This document shows positions 15,746 through 24,388 of a stretch of DNA of 64,000 bases, in pieces (the stretch's first letter is position 1; each line of letters opens with the position of its first letter). A model generated the notes under the pieces. It was not told the DNA's origin. It did not search any database and saw only the letters and a program-made list of their open reading frames with translations. This stretch comes from Microbacterium luticocti DSM 19459. Its GTDB lineage: Bacteria > Actinomycetota > Actinomycetes > Actinomycetales > Microbacteriaceae. The position numbers and the translations under genes were made by a program. The stretch spans positions 248,001-312,000 of the forward strand of contig NZ_AULS01000002.1 in the NCBI RefSeq assembly GCF_000422405.1, written 5' to 3'.

Positions 15746-16957
15746 TTACTGGAATTGTCCGTTCTTCAACGGGCCGGGCGAGATGAAGAGGAACTCATCC
15801 GGTGCCGCCTGCGGGGTGTGAGATTCCGTGGTGAAGTTGTACTTCGACAGGATCACTGTCTTGGCATCTGCCTGGACAGCCGGGTCGACGAGTGCCGTGG
15901 ACAGAGACTCTGCATTGAGCGACTTCGCCTTCTCAGCCGCAGCCTTGATGAGGAGCATCGAATCGTAGTTGTAAGCGAGGATCAGCGACGACTTGATGTC
16001 CCCAGCCTCCACCATCCGCTTGACCGCATCGTTGACGGCGGCATCGTCCGCACTGTACTTGGTGCTCGAGAACACCTGCATCGTGAGGTTCTTGACCTGA
16101 TCCGTTCCCAGCACGCCGTCCGGCGGGGCGGTGGCGATCAGGCCGGTGGCCGAGACGGAGTTGTTGCCCATGATCGGCACGTCCCAGCCCAGCTTCTCGA
16201 AGCCCTGCAGAACGTACCCGAGTGGGGCACCATACGCATCCAGCACGACTACATCCGGGTTCCCGGACTTCAGTGCGGAGATCTGCGCAGTCATGTCCAA
16301 CGCGGCGTTGTCGTAGCCCTCGTTGCCTGTGATCGTGAATCCTGCGGAGGTCAGAGTCTTCGCGCCCAGCTCACCGAACTGCTCGCCGTACGCGCTCGAC
16401 CCATGCAGGATGGCGACCTTCTCGTAGCCCCGGTCCTTCAACGTTGCGGCGAACGAACCCATGTAGTCGTTGACGGAGGGAGACAGGTCGAAGTTGTACG
16501 GGTTCTTCGAAGGATCTCCGGACGTAGCCGTGGGACCGATGTTGAACGAGAGGATCTTGTTCTGCGTAAGGATGGGGATCGTGGCATCCGCGACGGTGGA
16601 TGGACCCGAGTTCATCACTACTGCCGGCTTCTCGCCGCCGGCGATCATCTCGCGAAGCTTCGTGACGGCCACGGTCGGGTCCGCGGTGTCGTCGATGACC
16701 GAGATCTCCACCTGACGCCCCAGGATGCCGCCGGCGGCATTGACTGCGGCGACAGAGGCCTTGGCTGCCGTGACGGAGGTGGTCGCGTTGTTGGCGAGCA
16801 CCCCCTCGGCACCGATCCCTCCGAGCACGACGACCTTGATCGGACCGGAATCGCCCGAAGCGCCGCCCGGCTCACTTCCTCCACCGGCGCAGCCGGACAG
16901 TGCAAGTCCAGCGACGACGACACCGGCGGCGGCGGCTGTGATTTTGCTGAAACGCAT
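15746..16957 (-). CDS. Liv-type substrate-binding lipoprotein
   Basis: A 403-aa periplasmic-type binding protein (Leu/Ile/Val-binding fold, type I). The N-terminus is a lipoprotein signal: MRFSKI, a hydrophobic stretch, then the lipobox LSGC with Cys at residue 23, followed by a Gly/Ser/Glu-rich linker. This anchors it to the outer face of the membrane. It is the first gene of the four-gene importer operon. Two KstR2-like sites lie in the divergent region upstream (16992 and 17047). Gene order and regulation recall CamABCD of Rhodococcus, an ABC importer for cholate metabolites; that comparison is inference. Confidence 0.9.
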   Translation of the reverse strand: MRFSKITAAAAGVVVAGLALSGCAGGGSEPGGASGDSGPIKVVVLGGIGAEGVLANNATTSVTAAKASVAAVNAAGGILGRQVEISVIDDTADPTVAVTKLREMIAGGEKPAVVMNSGPSTVADATIPILTQNKILSFNIGPTATSGDPSKNPYNFDLSPSVNDYMGSFAATLKDRGYEKVAILHGSSAYGEQFGELGAKTLTSAGFTITGNEGYDNAALDMTAQISALKSGNPDVVVLDAYGAPLGYVLQGFEKLGWDVPIMGNNSVSATGLIATAPPDGVLGTDQVKNLTMQVFSSTKYSADDAAVNDAVKRMVEAGDIKSSLILAYNYDSMLLIKAAAEKAKSLNAESLSTALVDPAVQADAKTVILSKYNFTTESHTPQAAPDEFLFISPGPLKNGQFQ

Positions 16958-16991
16958 CTGCCTACCCTTCTCCTCTTTGAGTGCAAGCGAC

Positions 16992-17001
16992 CAAACGCTT
17001 G
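16992..17001. promoter_or_regulatory. KstR2-like operator, site 5
   Basis: CAAACGCTTG in ACCAAACGCTTGCTCAAG lies 35 bases upstream of the Liv-type binding protein start and is the nearer of two sites to that operon. It matches the CAAnnGCTTG consensus of the window exactly. Confidence 0.72.
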
Positions 17002-17046
17002 CTCAAGTAAACCACACTGACGCGCGCGAGACAACCAAACTGTGAC

Positions 17047-17056
17047 TGAGCGTTTG
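17047..17056. promoter_or_regulatory. KstR2-like operator, site 6
   Basis: TGAGCGTTTG (reverse CAAACGCTCA), followed by CTTGGT, lies 35 bases before the SDR starting at 17091. With site 5 it gives each divergent promoter its own operator, 55 bases centre to centre. Confidence 0.62.
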
Positions 17057-17090
17057 CTTGGTCGGGTGAAGCGATGCTAGCGTCCCGGCC

Positions 17091-17864
17091 ATGGATGCTG
17101 CTGGCCCGCGGGACGGGTTTATCGGACTTCCCGGCACCGCTCTCGTCGTCGGTGGCTCGGGCGGCATCGGCGCCGCCATCGTCAGGCGACTGACGGCGGC
17201 CGGAGCCCGCGTCACGCTCACCTTTCGGTCATCCGTCCCCGATGATCTGCTCCGAAAGTGCGGCGAGACTGTCAGCGCCCGGCAGCTCGACGTGCAGGAT
17301 GCAGACGCGGTGAGCAACCTCGTGGCGGAAGTCACCGCTCAGGAGCAATCCATCCACACGGTGGTCCATGCCGTCGGCCCCCACGTGCCGATGATCCACC
17401 TCTCCCGAGTCCCACCAGCACAGTTCGCCGCCCAGGTCGACGCTGACTTGACCGGCTTTTTCAATGTTGCCCACGCGGTGATCCCTGCCCTGCGCGCGTC
17501 ATCGGGATCGCTGACCGTGATCACGAGCGCCGCGACCCGTCGATACCCGGTGAGAGACGGTCTGTCCGCCGCGCCCAAGGGTGGGGTCGAAGCGTTGTCG
17601 CGTGCCCTCGCCGCCGAAGAGGGGCGCTACGGGGTGCGTGTCAACTGCGTCGGACCAGGCATGCTCTGGGACGGAATGTCCGAGAGGCTGATGGACTCCG
17701 GCGATCTCGACGATCAGGCCCTGGATGTGGCCATGCGCAATATCCCGCTTCGGCGGTTCGGCCACGCCGAAGATGTCGCCGCGGCAACCGTCTTTCTCGC
17801 TTCTCCGGCTGCTGGCTTCATCACCGGGCAGAAGCTCGATGTGGATGGTGGATTCGGCGTCTGA
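17091..17864 (+). CDS. SDR-family protein lacking the catalytic tyrosine
   Basis: A 257-aa SDR-fold protein with a modified cofactor motif (VGGSGGIGAA), AVGPH in place of NNAG, serine in VITSAATRR and the C-terminal TGQKLDVDGGFGV. Around the active site it reads LSAAPKGGVEAL: the lysine is kept, but the residue four before it is serine instead of tyrosine. The nearest tyrosine (RRYPVRD) is ten residues before the lysine and out of register. It may be an altered-chemistry enzyme, a binding partner, or a genuinely different subfamily. A KstR2-like site lies just upstream. It converges on the SMP-30 gene, leaving a 111-base gap in which I see no further gene. Confidence 0.8.
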   Translation: MDAAGPRDGFIGLPGTALVVGGSGGIGAAIVRRLTAAGARVTLTFRSSVPDDLLRKCGETVSARQLDVQDADAVSNLVAEVTAQEQSIHTVVHAVGPHVPMIHLSRVPPAQFAAQVDADLTGFFNVAHAVIPALRASSGSLTVITSAATRRYPVRDGLSAAPKGGVEALSRALAAEEGRYGVRVNCVGPGMLWDGMSERLMDSGDLDDQALDVAMRNIPLRRFGHAEDVAAATVFLASPAAGFITGQKLDVDGGFGV

Positions 17865-17975
17865 CCGCCCATCGACCAGGACCCCTCCTCGAGCGGGCCC
17901 ACCCACCACAGGCGGCATTCGGTGGAGAGTTCCCGATGTACACGCGGTCTGACCCCTCGACCGCCAGCCGACCAC

Positions 17976-18821
17976 TCAGCCTTCCGCAGGAACCTCCACA
18001 CGAAGGACATGGATTGCCCCGCTGCGTTCGACAACGGCCCGTTCAGGCTCCCAACTCTCCGAGGTGCAGACGAAGAGATCGCGGCCATCAACGCCCCCGA
18101 GCGCGACAGCATAGGGGTTCGCGATGGCGATACGGTCCGTCACCCGACCATCGGCGTCGACTCGGATCACCTCTCCCGAGAATGGCGAGGCAACCCAGAT
18201 CCCATCCAGTGCATCGATCGCAAGCCCATCCGGCCACTCCGAGTCAAACTCTGTCAGTGTCCGTCGATGCGAGAGTGACCCGTCCGGCCCGACGTCGAAG
18301 ACTGTCAGCCTTCCTGGAGTCGACCGTGTCTCTGCGACGACCAGCTCGGCGCCTCCCCGCCGAAACACCATTCCGTTGGGGAAGTAGAGGTCATCGGCGG
18401 CGGCAGTCACCTCACCGCTCGGCTGGACAAGTGCCAGTGTCGCGGGCTTGATCGGCTCCCCCGGGGGCGCGCCGTCGCCATAGTTCCCCACATACGCCCG
18501 ACCTGCGCGATCGGTGATCATGTCGTTGAGGTGCCACGTGGCGATGCTCGAAACATCGGCATGAACTACAGGAGCAGTCTCACACCCCACCAGCGGGACC
18601 CGGTAAACGCAACGGTCCTCCTGAGACGTCACAAGTAGTACGTCATCGGAAAGGAACCCAATCCCTGAAGGCCGACCGGGGATTTGTGCGAGCGTTCGAA
18701 GTCCTTGAGACTCGCTCCACGCACAGATCTCCCCGGCGTGCATGTCCGAGAAGTACAGGACGCCCGCGTGCCATCGAGGGCCCTCGGGGAATGTCAGTCT
18801 GTCGACGATTGTGTGCGTCAC
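17976..18821 (-). CDS. SMP-30/gluconolactonase-family protein
   Basis: A 281-aa six-bladed beta-propeller of the SMP-30/gluconolactonase/LRE family. Expected metal ligands are visible: Glu in FPEGPRW near residue 13, Asn in HLNDMITD and YFPNGMVF, and Asp in WPDGLAID. Family members hydrolyse lactones using a divalent metal. It is the last gene of the sugar-type ABC operon and its ATG overlaps the permease stop (ATGA). Co-regulation with steroid genes suggests a lactone or sugar-conjugate substrate, but nothing in the sequence names it. Base composition looks lower in GC than the right half of the window. Confidence 0.85.
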   Translation of the reverse strand: MTHTIVDRLTFPEGPRWHAGVLYFSDMHAGEICAWSESQGLRTLAQIPGRPSGIGFLSDDVLLVTSQEDRCVYRVPLVGCETAPVVHADVSSIATWHLNDMITDRAGRAYVGNYGDGAPPGEPIKPATLALVQPSGEVTAAADDLYFPNGMVFRRGGAELVVAETRSTPGRLTVFDVGPDGSLSHRRTLTEFDSEWPDGLAIDALDGIWVASPFSGEVIRVDADGRVTDRIAIANPYAVALGGVDGRDLFVCTSESWEPERAVVERSGAIHVLRVEVPAEG

Positions 18822-19906
18822 TTCACAGCCTCCTTCTCTGTATGGGATGAACGTTCTCCTGGTGACGGGGCGTGAGCAACAGCGCCGCGATCTCTGCGGT
18901 CCTCATCGCCGCCTCTCGGTCGGTGCCGCTTCGTCGTTGAGACACGCCGTTGAGTGACAGTGACCCCAACAGCGGCGATCAGCACGACTCCTTGGAAGAC
19001 CTGGGGCGCCCACTGACCGATCCCGGACAACAACAGCCCATACGAGCCCGTCTGTAGCAGCAGTACGGCTACCACCGTGCCCCACGGGTTGAACCGGCCT
19101 CGGCGGAACTGGGTTGCGCCCAGAAACGCTGCCGAATAGGCGGGAATCATGTAGGAGGCACCGCCCATGGGGTCGGCCGCTTGGATTCGCCCAAGGAGTA
19201 CCAACCCCGCAAACGCACCAATCAGAGATGAGGCTATCAAAGCAGACGCTCGGAGCGCAGTGACGTTCACACCCGCCAGCCGCGAAGCCTCAGCGTTGAA
19301 TCCGACACCGTACATCAACCGGCCAACTCGCATTTTCTCGAGGAAGATGCCGAGCATCACCATGAGTACAAGCATGTACAGTACGGGAAGCTGCAGGCCA
19401 AAGATGCGAGCGGTAGACAATTGGCTGAACGCTCCGGTGATCCCGCTCGTCATGATCTTATTATCGGAAATGGCAACGGTCAACGCCGCAAATATCGAGC
19501 CTGTGGCGAGTGTGCCAATGAATGAGTCGATCTTCATCCCCAGCACGATGAATGCATTTACCGCGCCGAGTGCTGCGCCGGCGAACAGCGTGATGAGGAT
19601 CACCAACCCGACAGGCAGGTCCGTGTTTCCGAGAAGCCAGGCACTGACTACGGCAGATAGGCCAACAACGGCCCCGATGGAGAGATCGAACACGCCAACC
19701 GCGAGCGGAAGGATGACGCTCATGGCAACGATCGCTGTGACGGTGCTCTGATTGAGAATGGTCTGCGGTGTCGACGCCCTGAGGAAGAGTGCGGGCATCC
19801 ATAACGAGAAAGCAATGATCAAGAGGATCCAGATGTAGACCGCACCGATCAACCGAGGCGACATAAACCGCCACACCGACGGCACTTCGGCATCGTGTTC
19901 AAACAT
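18818..19906 (-). CDS. Sugar-type (RbsC-like) ABC importer permease
   Basis: A 362-aa membrane protein of the RbsC/AraH permease family, with nine or so hydrophobic segments and the family landmarks GVFDLSIGAVVGLSAV and GVGFNAEASRLAG. The cytoplasmic C-terminal tail of about 45 residues is hydrophilic and rich in R, D, E and H, longer than in RbsC. The ATG at 19906 has GGAG seven bases upstream and overlaps the ATPase stop by eight bases; the upstream GTG at 19924 lacks such a site. It works with the double-ATPase protein and the lipoprotein encoded upstream. Confidence 0.88.
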   Translation of the reverse strand: MFEHDAEVPSVWRFMSPRLIGAVYIWILLIIAFSLWMPALFLRASTPQTILNQSTVTAIVAMSVILPLAVGVFDLSIGAVVGLSAVVSAWLLGNTDLPVGLVILITLFAGAALGAVNAFIVLGMKIDSFIGTLATGSIFAALTVAISDNKIMTSGITGAFSQLSTARIFGLQLPVLYMLVLMVMLGIFLEKMRVGRLMYGVGFNAEASRLAGVNVTALRASALIASSLIGAFAGLVLLGRIQAADPMGGASYMIPAYSAAFLGATQFRRGRFNPWGTVVAVLLLQTGSYGLLLSGIGQWAPQVFQGVVLIAAVGVTVTQRRVSTTKRHRPRGGDEDRRDRGAVAHAPSPGERSSHTEKEAVK

Positions 19907-21437
19907 GGTCTTGCTCCATACCACTATTCGTGCGGCCTGAAGACATGGCGTATGCCAGCTTCTCCTCGGTCACATCGCTTCCATTGAGCTCGCACGCCAC
20001 CTGCCCGTCGACCAGAACCAAGACTCGGGAGCACATCCGCACCAAGTCCTCCGTGTCCGAAGAGGCAATGATCACCGAGATCCCGTCGGCAGCTGCCGCC
20101 CTTGTCTGTGCGTACATCAAGCCTCTGGCGCCGACATCGACTCCGCTCGTGGGGTCATCCAAGACGAGTACCTTTGGCTTAATTGCGAGCCACTTGGCGA
20201 AGATCACCTTTTGTTTGTTTCCACCGGACAGCGCAGCGTATGCGACGCCTTCCCTTCGCGGTCGAATACTCAGTCGATCGATCCAGTCGCGAGCACGCTC
20301 ATACTCCCCGCGGTGATGCGCCGACAGGCTGTGTGTCGATGCGTAGAGAACATGGGAGATGTTCTCACCCACCGAGAACTGGCCAACGGCAGCGCCAAGA
20401 TCGCGATTGGCGAGTACAAGTGCGACTCCGGCTCGCGCTGCATCGCGCGGACTCTTCATGAAGACTCGCTCGCCATCAATTCTCAACTCGCCGACCTGTC
20501 CGGACGCGCCGCATAAAGTCCGTGCGATCGACTCGCGCCCCGATCCGTCGAGCCCGGCGATCCCGACGATCTCTCCGGGGCCGACCTCGAGAGAGATGCC
20601 CGAGATGGTGCCTGCTGACACACGCGAAGCTTGAATCCGAGTGCGTTCCCGGTGCGCGGCTACGGGCTGCGGCGGTGCGTGCGGCTCGTTCTTCACGTCG
20701 GAACCGACGATCAGGCGCACCAGTTTCTCCCTGTCCAGCCCTGTTGCGGTGACGCTCGCCACGACTCGCCCATCTCGAAGTGCTGTCACGTGGTCAGAGA
20801 GTTCGAGCACCTCATCCAACCGGTGCGAGACATACAGGACGGCAACACCCTGACCTGCAACGCCCCGTACGAGGCCGTGCAGCCGCTCCACGTCATCGAC
20901 CGGCAGCGCGGCGGTCGGTTCATCGAGAACCAGCACCCTCGCTGTACCGTCTCCTGAAGCGCCTAACGCCCGGGCGATTGCAATCGAAGATCGCTCCACC
21001 GCGGTCAGCTCGGAGACATGTCGATTCAAGTTGAGCTTGATGTCAAGCTTCTTCAGCAAAGTGGTCGCGCTGAGACGGAGTCCGCCCCAGTCTATGACAC
21101 CACGCCGAGTTGGAAAGCCATCTGTCAGGCCGAAGTTCTCTAAGACGGAAAACTCTTCTACCAGGCCGAGGTTCTGATGTACGAACCGGAGACCATGTCG
21201 GCGCGACTCCGTCGGGGAGCCAAGCGGAACAGTCTTCCCCTCGACCTCCATCGAACCGCCCGGGGTCGGCCGATGGTACCCAGAGAGAACCTTGATGAGT
21301 GTGGACTTCCCAGACCCATTTTCACCCACGAGTGCGTGGATTCGGCCCGGCGCAAGATCAAGATTGACACCGATCAGCGCACGTTGCAGTCCAAACGATT
21401 TCGAGATCTCCCGCAGCGACAATACTGGAGCGATCAC
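19899..21437 (-). CDS. Sugar-type (RbsA-like) ABC importer ATPase with two ATPase domains
   Basis: A 512-aa protein with two tandem ABC domains, as in RbsA/XylG/MglA. Domain 1 has Walker A GENGSGKST near residue 39, a degenerate signature (LTAVERSSIAIARAL) and Walker B VLVLDEPTAAL. Domain 2 has a degenerate P-loop region (GLDGSGRESIAR) but a good signature LSGGNKQKVIFAKWL and VLVLDDPTSGVD. Such asymmetry is usual for the family. The start is 4 bases inside the end of the binding-protein gene. It energises the RbsC-like permease encoded next. Confidence 0.9.
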   Translation of the reverse strand: MIAPVLSLREISKSFGLQRALIGVNLDLAPGRIHALVGENGSGKSTLIKVLSGYHRPTPGGSMEVEGKTVPLGSPTESRRHGLRFVHQNLGLVEEFSVLENFGLTDGFPTRRGVIDWGGLRLSATTLLKKLDIKLNLNRHVSELTAVERSSIAIARALGASGDGTARVLVLDEPTAALPVDDVERLHGLVRGVAGQGVAVLYVSHRLDEVLELSDHVTALRDGRVVASVTATGLDREKLVRLIVGSDVKNEPHAPPQPVAAHRERTRIQASRVSAGTISGISLEVGPGEIVGIAGLDGSGRESIARTLCGASGQVGELRIDGERVFMKSPRDAARAGVALVLANRDLGAAVGQFSVGENISHVLYASTHSLSAHHRGEYERARDWIDRLSIRPRREGVAYAALSGGNKQKVIFAKWLAIKPKVLVLDDPTSGVDVGARGLMYAQTRAAAADGISVIIASSDTEDLVRMCSRVLVLVDGQVACELNGSDVTEEKLAYAMSSGRTNSGMEQDHV

Positions 21438-22561
21438 GGGGTTACTCCCCAGAGCTCCTCATACTGCTTCGCGTAGTCGACGACGAGGGGGAAGTCTTCT
21501 GTGGTGGACGGAAGGGTGTCCTTCGTGACGATCCACACCGGAAGGGTGTGCGCGGTGGATGGCTCGGTATCTTCGCCGTTGAAGTATCGAAGCAAGAAGT
21601 CAACCTGTCGGAATGCCGCCTCCCAAGTTGGTGACGTGTCCACCGCCTGCAGATACTTGCCCGTCGACAGGTACGCACTGGTCGTGGGTGACGTGTCCAA
21701 GGTCACGAAACCCACCGAGTCATCGATGCCCCCTGCCTCGAGCGCGGCAGGCAGGCCGATCATCATGTCCGAATACCCCATGTAGACCCAGTTCACATCA
21801 GGATGAGACTGAAGGTAAGTGACGACACGTGTGGAAAGATCATTGCCGAGTGCGTCGATGGGAAGGTCCTCGATGTCGACCTGGCATTCGGGGCAGCTCT
21901 CACTGATCGTCTTGGAGAAACTATCCGAAACCATCTTGATATTCGGGAACGCTGACGTCGAGAATGCAACGGCATTCGTGTGCTTGCCAGCACGACTCAG
22001 AACATAGTTCGCGAGACGGGCGCCCTGTTCCGTGAAGTCTGGTCCCCATTTCTGCGCCGCCGTGATTCCCTTCTCCGGAGGTTCGGCGGTCGTCATGTTC
22101 AGAACGGGGACGTTCCTCGCGGAAAGCTGTGCGAGCTCCTCCTCGAACAGGGCCCGGCTGAAGCCGCTGGTGAGCACTGCGTCCGGGTCACCCAGCACCG
22201 CCTGCTGCCAGGCCGCCTTGATGCTCTCCGGCGTGAGGCCCGCATCGATGACCTTCAGTTCCCAGCCCACCGCATCCGTGGCTTCCTTGATTGCGCCACC
22301 GACAACCGCGCACGCCGGAGAGCCGCACTGCATCCAGTAGATGACTTTGCCCTTGGGTACGGGCCCCTCAAGAGGTGCGGTGACGCCGATGCTTGTCGGT
22401 CGGATCAGGTCCGCCTTGATGGCTTCCGAGGCCTTCTGTGCCACGGCGTCCGGCGGAGCGCTGGCGCCGCCTGCCGAGTCGGGAGCTGCGCACCCCGCCA
22501 GCAGAAGCGCACTCAGCGCGACGGCGCCGAGAGTCAGCGCACCTTTCACGATACCGAACAT
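21434..22561 (-). CDS. Sugar-type ABC importer substrate-binding lipoprotein
   Basis: A 375-aa periplasmic-binding-protein-like I (ribose-binding fold) lipoprotein. The N-terminus MFGIVKGALTL, a hydrophobic stretch and the lipobox LLAGC give a lipoprotein signal with Cys near residue 23. It then shows the sugar-binding-protein pattern GKVIYWMQCG, WVYMGYSDMMIGLP and FVTLD. The cargo is not evident. The ATG at 22561 has AAGGAAG upstream. It heads the binding protein, ATPase, permease, SMP-30 operon. A KstR2-like site (22604) lies 43 bases upstream. Confidence 0.88.
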   Translation of the reverse strand: MFGIVKGALTLGAVALSALLLAGCAAPDSAGGASAPPDAVAQKASEAIKADLIRPTSIGVTAPLEGPVPKGKVIYWMQCGSPACAVVGGAIKEATDAVGWELKVIDAGLTPESIKAAWQQAVLGDPDAVLTSGFSRALFEEELAQLSARNVPVLNMTTAEPPEKGITAAQKWGPDFTEQGARLANYVLSRAGKHTNAVAFSTSAFPNIKMVSDSFSKTISESCPECQVDIEDLPIDALGNDLSTRVVTYLQSHPDVNWVYMGYSDMMIGLPAALEAGGIDDSVGFVTLDTSPTTSAYLSTGKYLQAVDTSPTWEAAFRQVDFLLRYFNGEDTEPSTAHTLPVWIVTKDTLPSTTEDFPLVVDYAKQYEELWGVTP

Positions 22562-22603
22562 GATCTGCCCCACTTCCTTGTGGCTCACAGCCTGCGGATC
22601 AAG

Positions 22604-22613
22604 CAAGCGTTTG
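22604..22613. promoter_or_regulatory. KstR2-like operator, site 7
   Basis: CAAGCGTTTG (reverse CAAACGCTTG), set in AAGCAAGCGTTTGGTTGC, lies upstream of the sugar-type ABC operon that runs leftward from 22561. It matches the window consensus on the reverse strand exactly. Confidence 0.72.
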
Positions 22614-22724
22614 GTTGCTGAGAGTAGTCCGGATCTTCAACCCATGTCAACCGCTGGCGACGCGCCCGTCTGTCCACCGTGTCGGCCCGAGGACTTCCGG
22701 GCGCCGAATTCTGGGCTACGATGC

Positions 22725-22740
22725 TGACCAAACGCTTGGT
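22725..22740. promoter_or_regulatory. KstR2-like operator, site 8 (best palindrome)
   Basis: GACCAAACGCTTGGTC is an almost perfect 16-base palindrome containing CAAACGCTTG. It lies 12 bases before the ATG of the SDR at 22752, directly ahead of its Shine-Dalgarno, so bound repressor would cover the transcription start. Confidence 0.8.
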
Positions 22741-22751
22741 CAAGGAGGATC

Positions 22752-23498
22752 ATGATGAGTAGCGCAAACTTCGGATTCACACAGGGTGATGTGCTGCTGG
22801 TGACCGGTGCCGGCAGCGGCATCGGCCGTGCCACGGCACTGCGCGCAGCAGAGTTGGGGCTGGCCGTCAGCGCGTGGGATCTCAACCCGGACGGCCTTGC
22901 ACAGACTGTCGACCAGATCCGTGCGGCAGGCGGCCGCGTGCACTCCTGGGTGGCAGACGTCAGCGACCCGGATGCTGTGGCGGCCGGTTTCAGCGATGCC
23001 GCCGCTGCGGTCGGTTCCATCCGCTTCCTGCACAACAACGCTGGCCCCGCCTCGAGCAGCCCCCTTCCCTTCGATCGTGCGCTGCAGATCTGCGTCACCA
23101 GCGCACACACGATGACCGAGCAGTGGGCGACCCAGCTACCCGACTCCGCATCTGCGATGGTGGTCACGACGTCGGTTGCGGGCAACCGGATCGGAACCGA
23201 AAGCGATTGGTATTCGGCGTCGAAGGCTGCGCTCATGGGCTACGTGCGCCACCTGGCCGCACACCGCGCACACGAGTTCCGCAGCAACGGCGTCGCGCCC
23301 GGCATGACCGACACGCCTCGCCTCGCCTCCTTCACTGAAAGCGAGATCGGCCAGCGTGCGCTGGCACGCATTCCCTTGCACCGGCTCGCTTCACCCGACG
23401 ACATCGCCTACGCCGTGCTCTTCCTCCTCTCACCGCTGTCGGCCTACACGAACGGTGTCTTCCTCCCCGTCGACGGAGGCTGGACGGTCACGCAGTGA
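22752..23498 (+). CDS. SDR-family oxidoreductase
   Basis: A 248-aa classical SDR with TGAGSGIGRA near residue 18, HNNAGPASS, serines in TTSVAGN, the catalytic YSASK and a C-terminal NGVFLPVDGGW. Its start follows AAGGAGG at ideal spacing. The region after NNAG is shorter than usual, which may open the substrate pocket. It is the first gene of a coupled trio (SDR, thioesterase, NTF2-like) behind the best KstR2-like operator. A hydroxysteroid or hydroxyacyl-CoA dehydrogenase role is inference. Confidence 0.88.
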   Translation: MMSSANFGFTQGDVLLVTGAGSGIGRATALRAAELGLAVSAWDLNPDGLAQTVDQIRAAGGRVHSWVADVSDPDAVAAGFSDAAAAVGSIRFLHNNAGPASSSPLPFDRALQICVTSAHTMTEQWATQLPDSASAMVVTTSVAGNRIGTESDWYSASKAALMGYVRHLAAHRAHEFRSNGVAPGMTDTPRLASFTESEIGQRALARIPLHRLASPDDIAYAVLFLLSPLSAYTNGVFLPVDGGWTVTQ

Positions 23499-23944
23499 GC
23501 GATGACCCTCCGGTCCTGCACAGTCACACGGTCCGGCTCAGCTATGCCGACACCGACCCCGCCGGCATCCTCTACTACGCCGCGTGGTTTCCCAAGATGG
23601 AGGCGTTGCAGTCGGAGTTCCTCTATTTGCAGGGCTTGCGCCAGGACACACTTATCGAGCGATTCGGATGGTGGACCGTCTCGCGCGCGACCGAATGCGA
23701 GTACCTTGCGGCGGCTCGCTTGTTCGACATGATCCGCATCGAGCTGCGACTCGGACGCGTCGGCACGAGCTCGTTCCGGTTCGAATTCCGCATGCTCCGC
23801 ATCGATGACGATGTGCTCGTCGCCCGCGCCGCCAACATCGTCGTCACCGTCTCTCCCGATCAGCGCCCGGTACGCATCCCGGCGGGCTTGCGAGAGCGAT
23901 TGGACGCTTGGGCGGTTTCCGCACCTGTGGGCGCGGGAACATGA
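23495..23944 (+). CDS. 4HBT-type acyl-CoA thioesterase
   Basis: A 149-aa hot-dog-fold protein of the 4-hydroxybenzoyl-CoA thioesterase/YbgC group. The motif LSYADTDPAGILYYAAWFPK near residues 14-33 contains the catalytic aspartate region (DTDPAGI). It would hydrolyse a CoA thioester to free acid and CoA, perhaps to salvage CoA from stalled intermediates. The GTG start overlaps the SDR stop (GTGA), and its own stop overlaps the next gene (ATGA), so the trio is translationally coupled. A thioesterase in a CoA-bound degradation pathway is unusual enough to note but not unique. Confidence 0.86.
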   Translation: MSDDPPVLHSHTVRLSYADTDPAGILYYAAWFPKMEALQSEFLYLQGLRQDTLIERFGWWTVSRATECEYLAAARLFDMIRIELRLGRVGTSSFRFEFRMLRIDDDVLVARAANIVVTVSPDQRPVRIPAGLRERLDAWAVSAPVGAGT

Positions 23945-24366
23945 ACGGGGACGTCGCCGACCGCGTCGAGATCACGATGCTCATCGCCCGCATCGCCCAT
24001 CTCGCCGACGAGGGAAATCCCGTCGACTATGCGGGCTGCTTCACCGTTGATGCGGTATGGGACCTGGCGGATGCCACGGGCCTACCCATGGGCACTGAGC
24101 GGATCGTCGGGCGTGCTGCCATCCACTCAGGGGTGCAGGAACGCCGCGAGGCCGGCATCCAGGGTCCCGGCTCTCATACGATTCATGACGTCTCGAGCAT
24201 CGACGTGCACGTGGAGGGACCGACTGCGCACGCCCGAAGTATCTTCCGGTACTACCGGCATGTCGACGCAACTCCGCAGCTGGTGAGCATCGGTGTGTAC
24301 GACGACGACTTCACCCTGACCGCAGAGGGGTGGCTCCTCAACCACCGGACCATCCGCCGTCTCTGA
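23941..24366 (+). CDS. NTF2-like/SnoaL_4 protein A
   Basis: A 141-aa alpha+beta-barrel protein of the NTF2-like (SnoaL_4) type, the fold of ketosteroid isomerase and of bile-acid 7-alpha-dehydratase BaiE. It has the N-terminal helix pair VEITMLIARIAHLADEG, a central GSHTIHDVSS with His and a C-terminal GWLLNHRTIRRL strand. The Tyr-x4-Asp pair of BaiE is not clear here. The ATG overlaps the thioesterase stop, so the longer frame from 23908 was not used. Function as dehydratase or isomerase is inference from fold and context. Confidence 0.78.
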   Translation: MNGDVADRVEITMLIARIAHLADEGNPVDYAGCFTVDAVWDLADATGLPMGTERIVGRAAIHSGVQERREAGIQGPGSHTIHDVSSIDVHVEGPTAHARSIFRYYRHVDATPQLVSIGVYDDDFTLTAEGWLLNHRTIRRL

Positions 24367-24388
24367 CATCGCGCGGTACGCGCCACGC

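Noticed and set aside
14792..17020. 742-aa open frame antisense to the Liv-type importer
   Set aside because: It opposes clear permease and binding-protein genes, lacks any recognisable domain and arises from GC-rich third positions.
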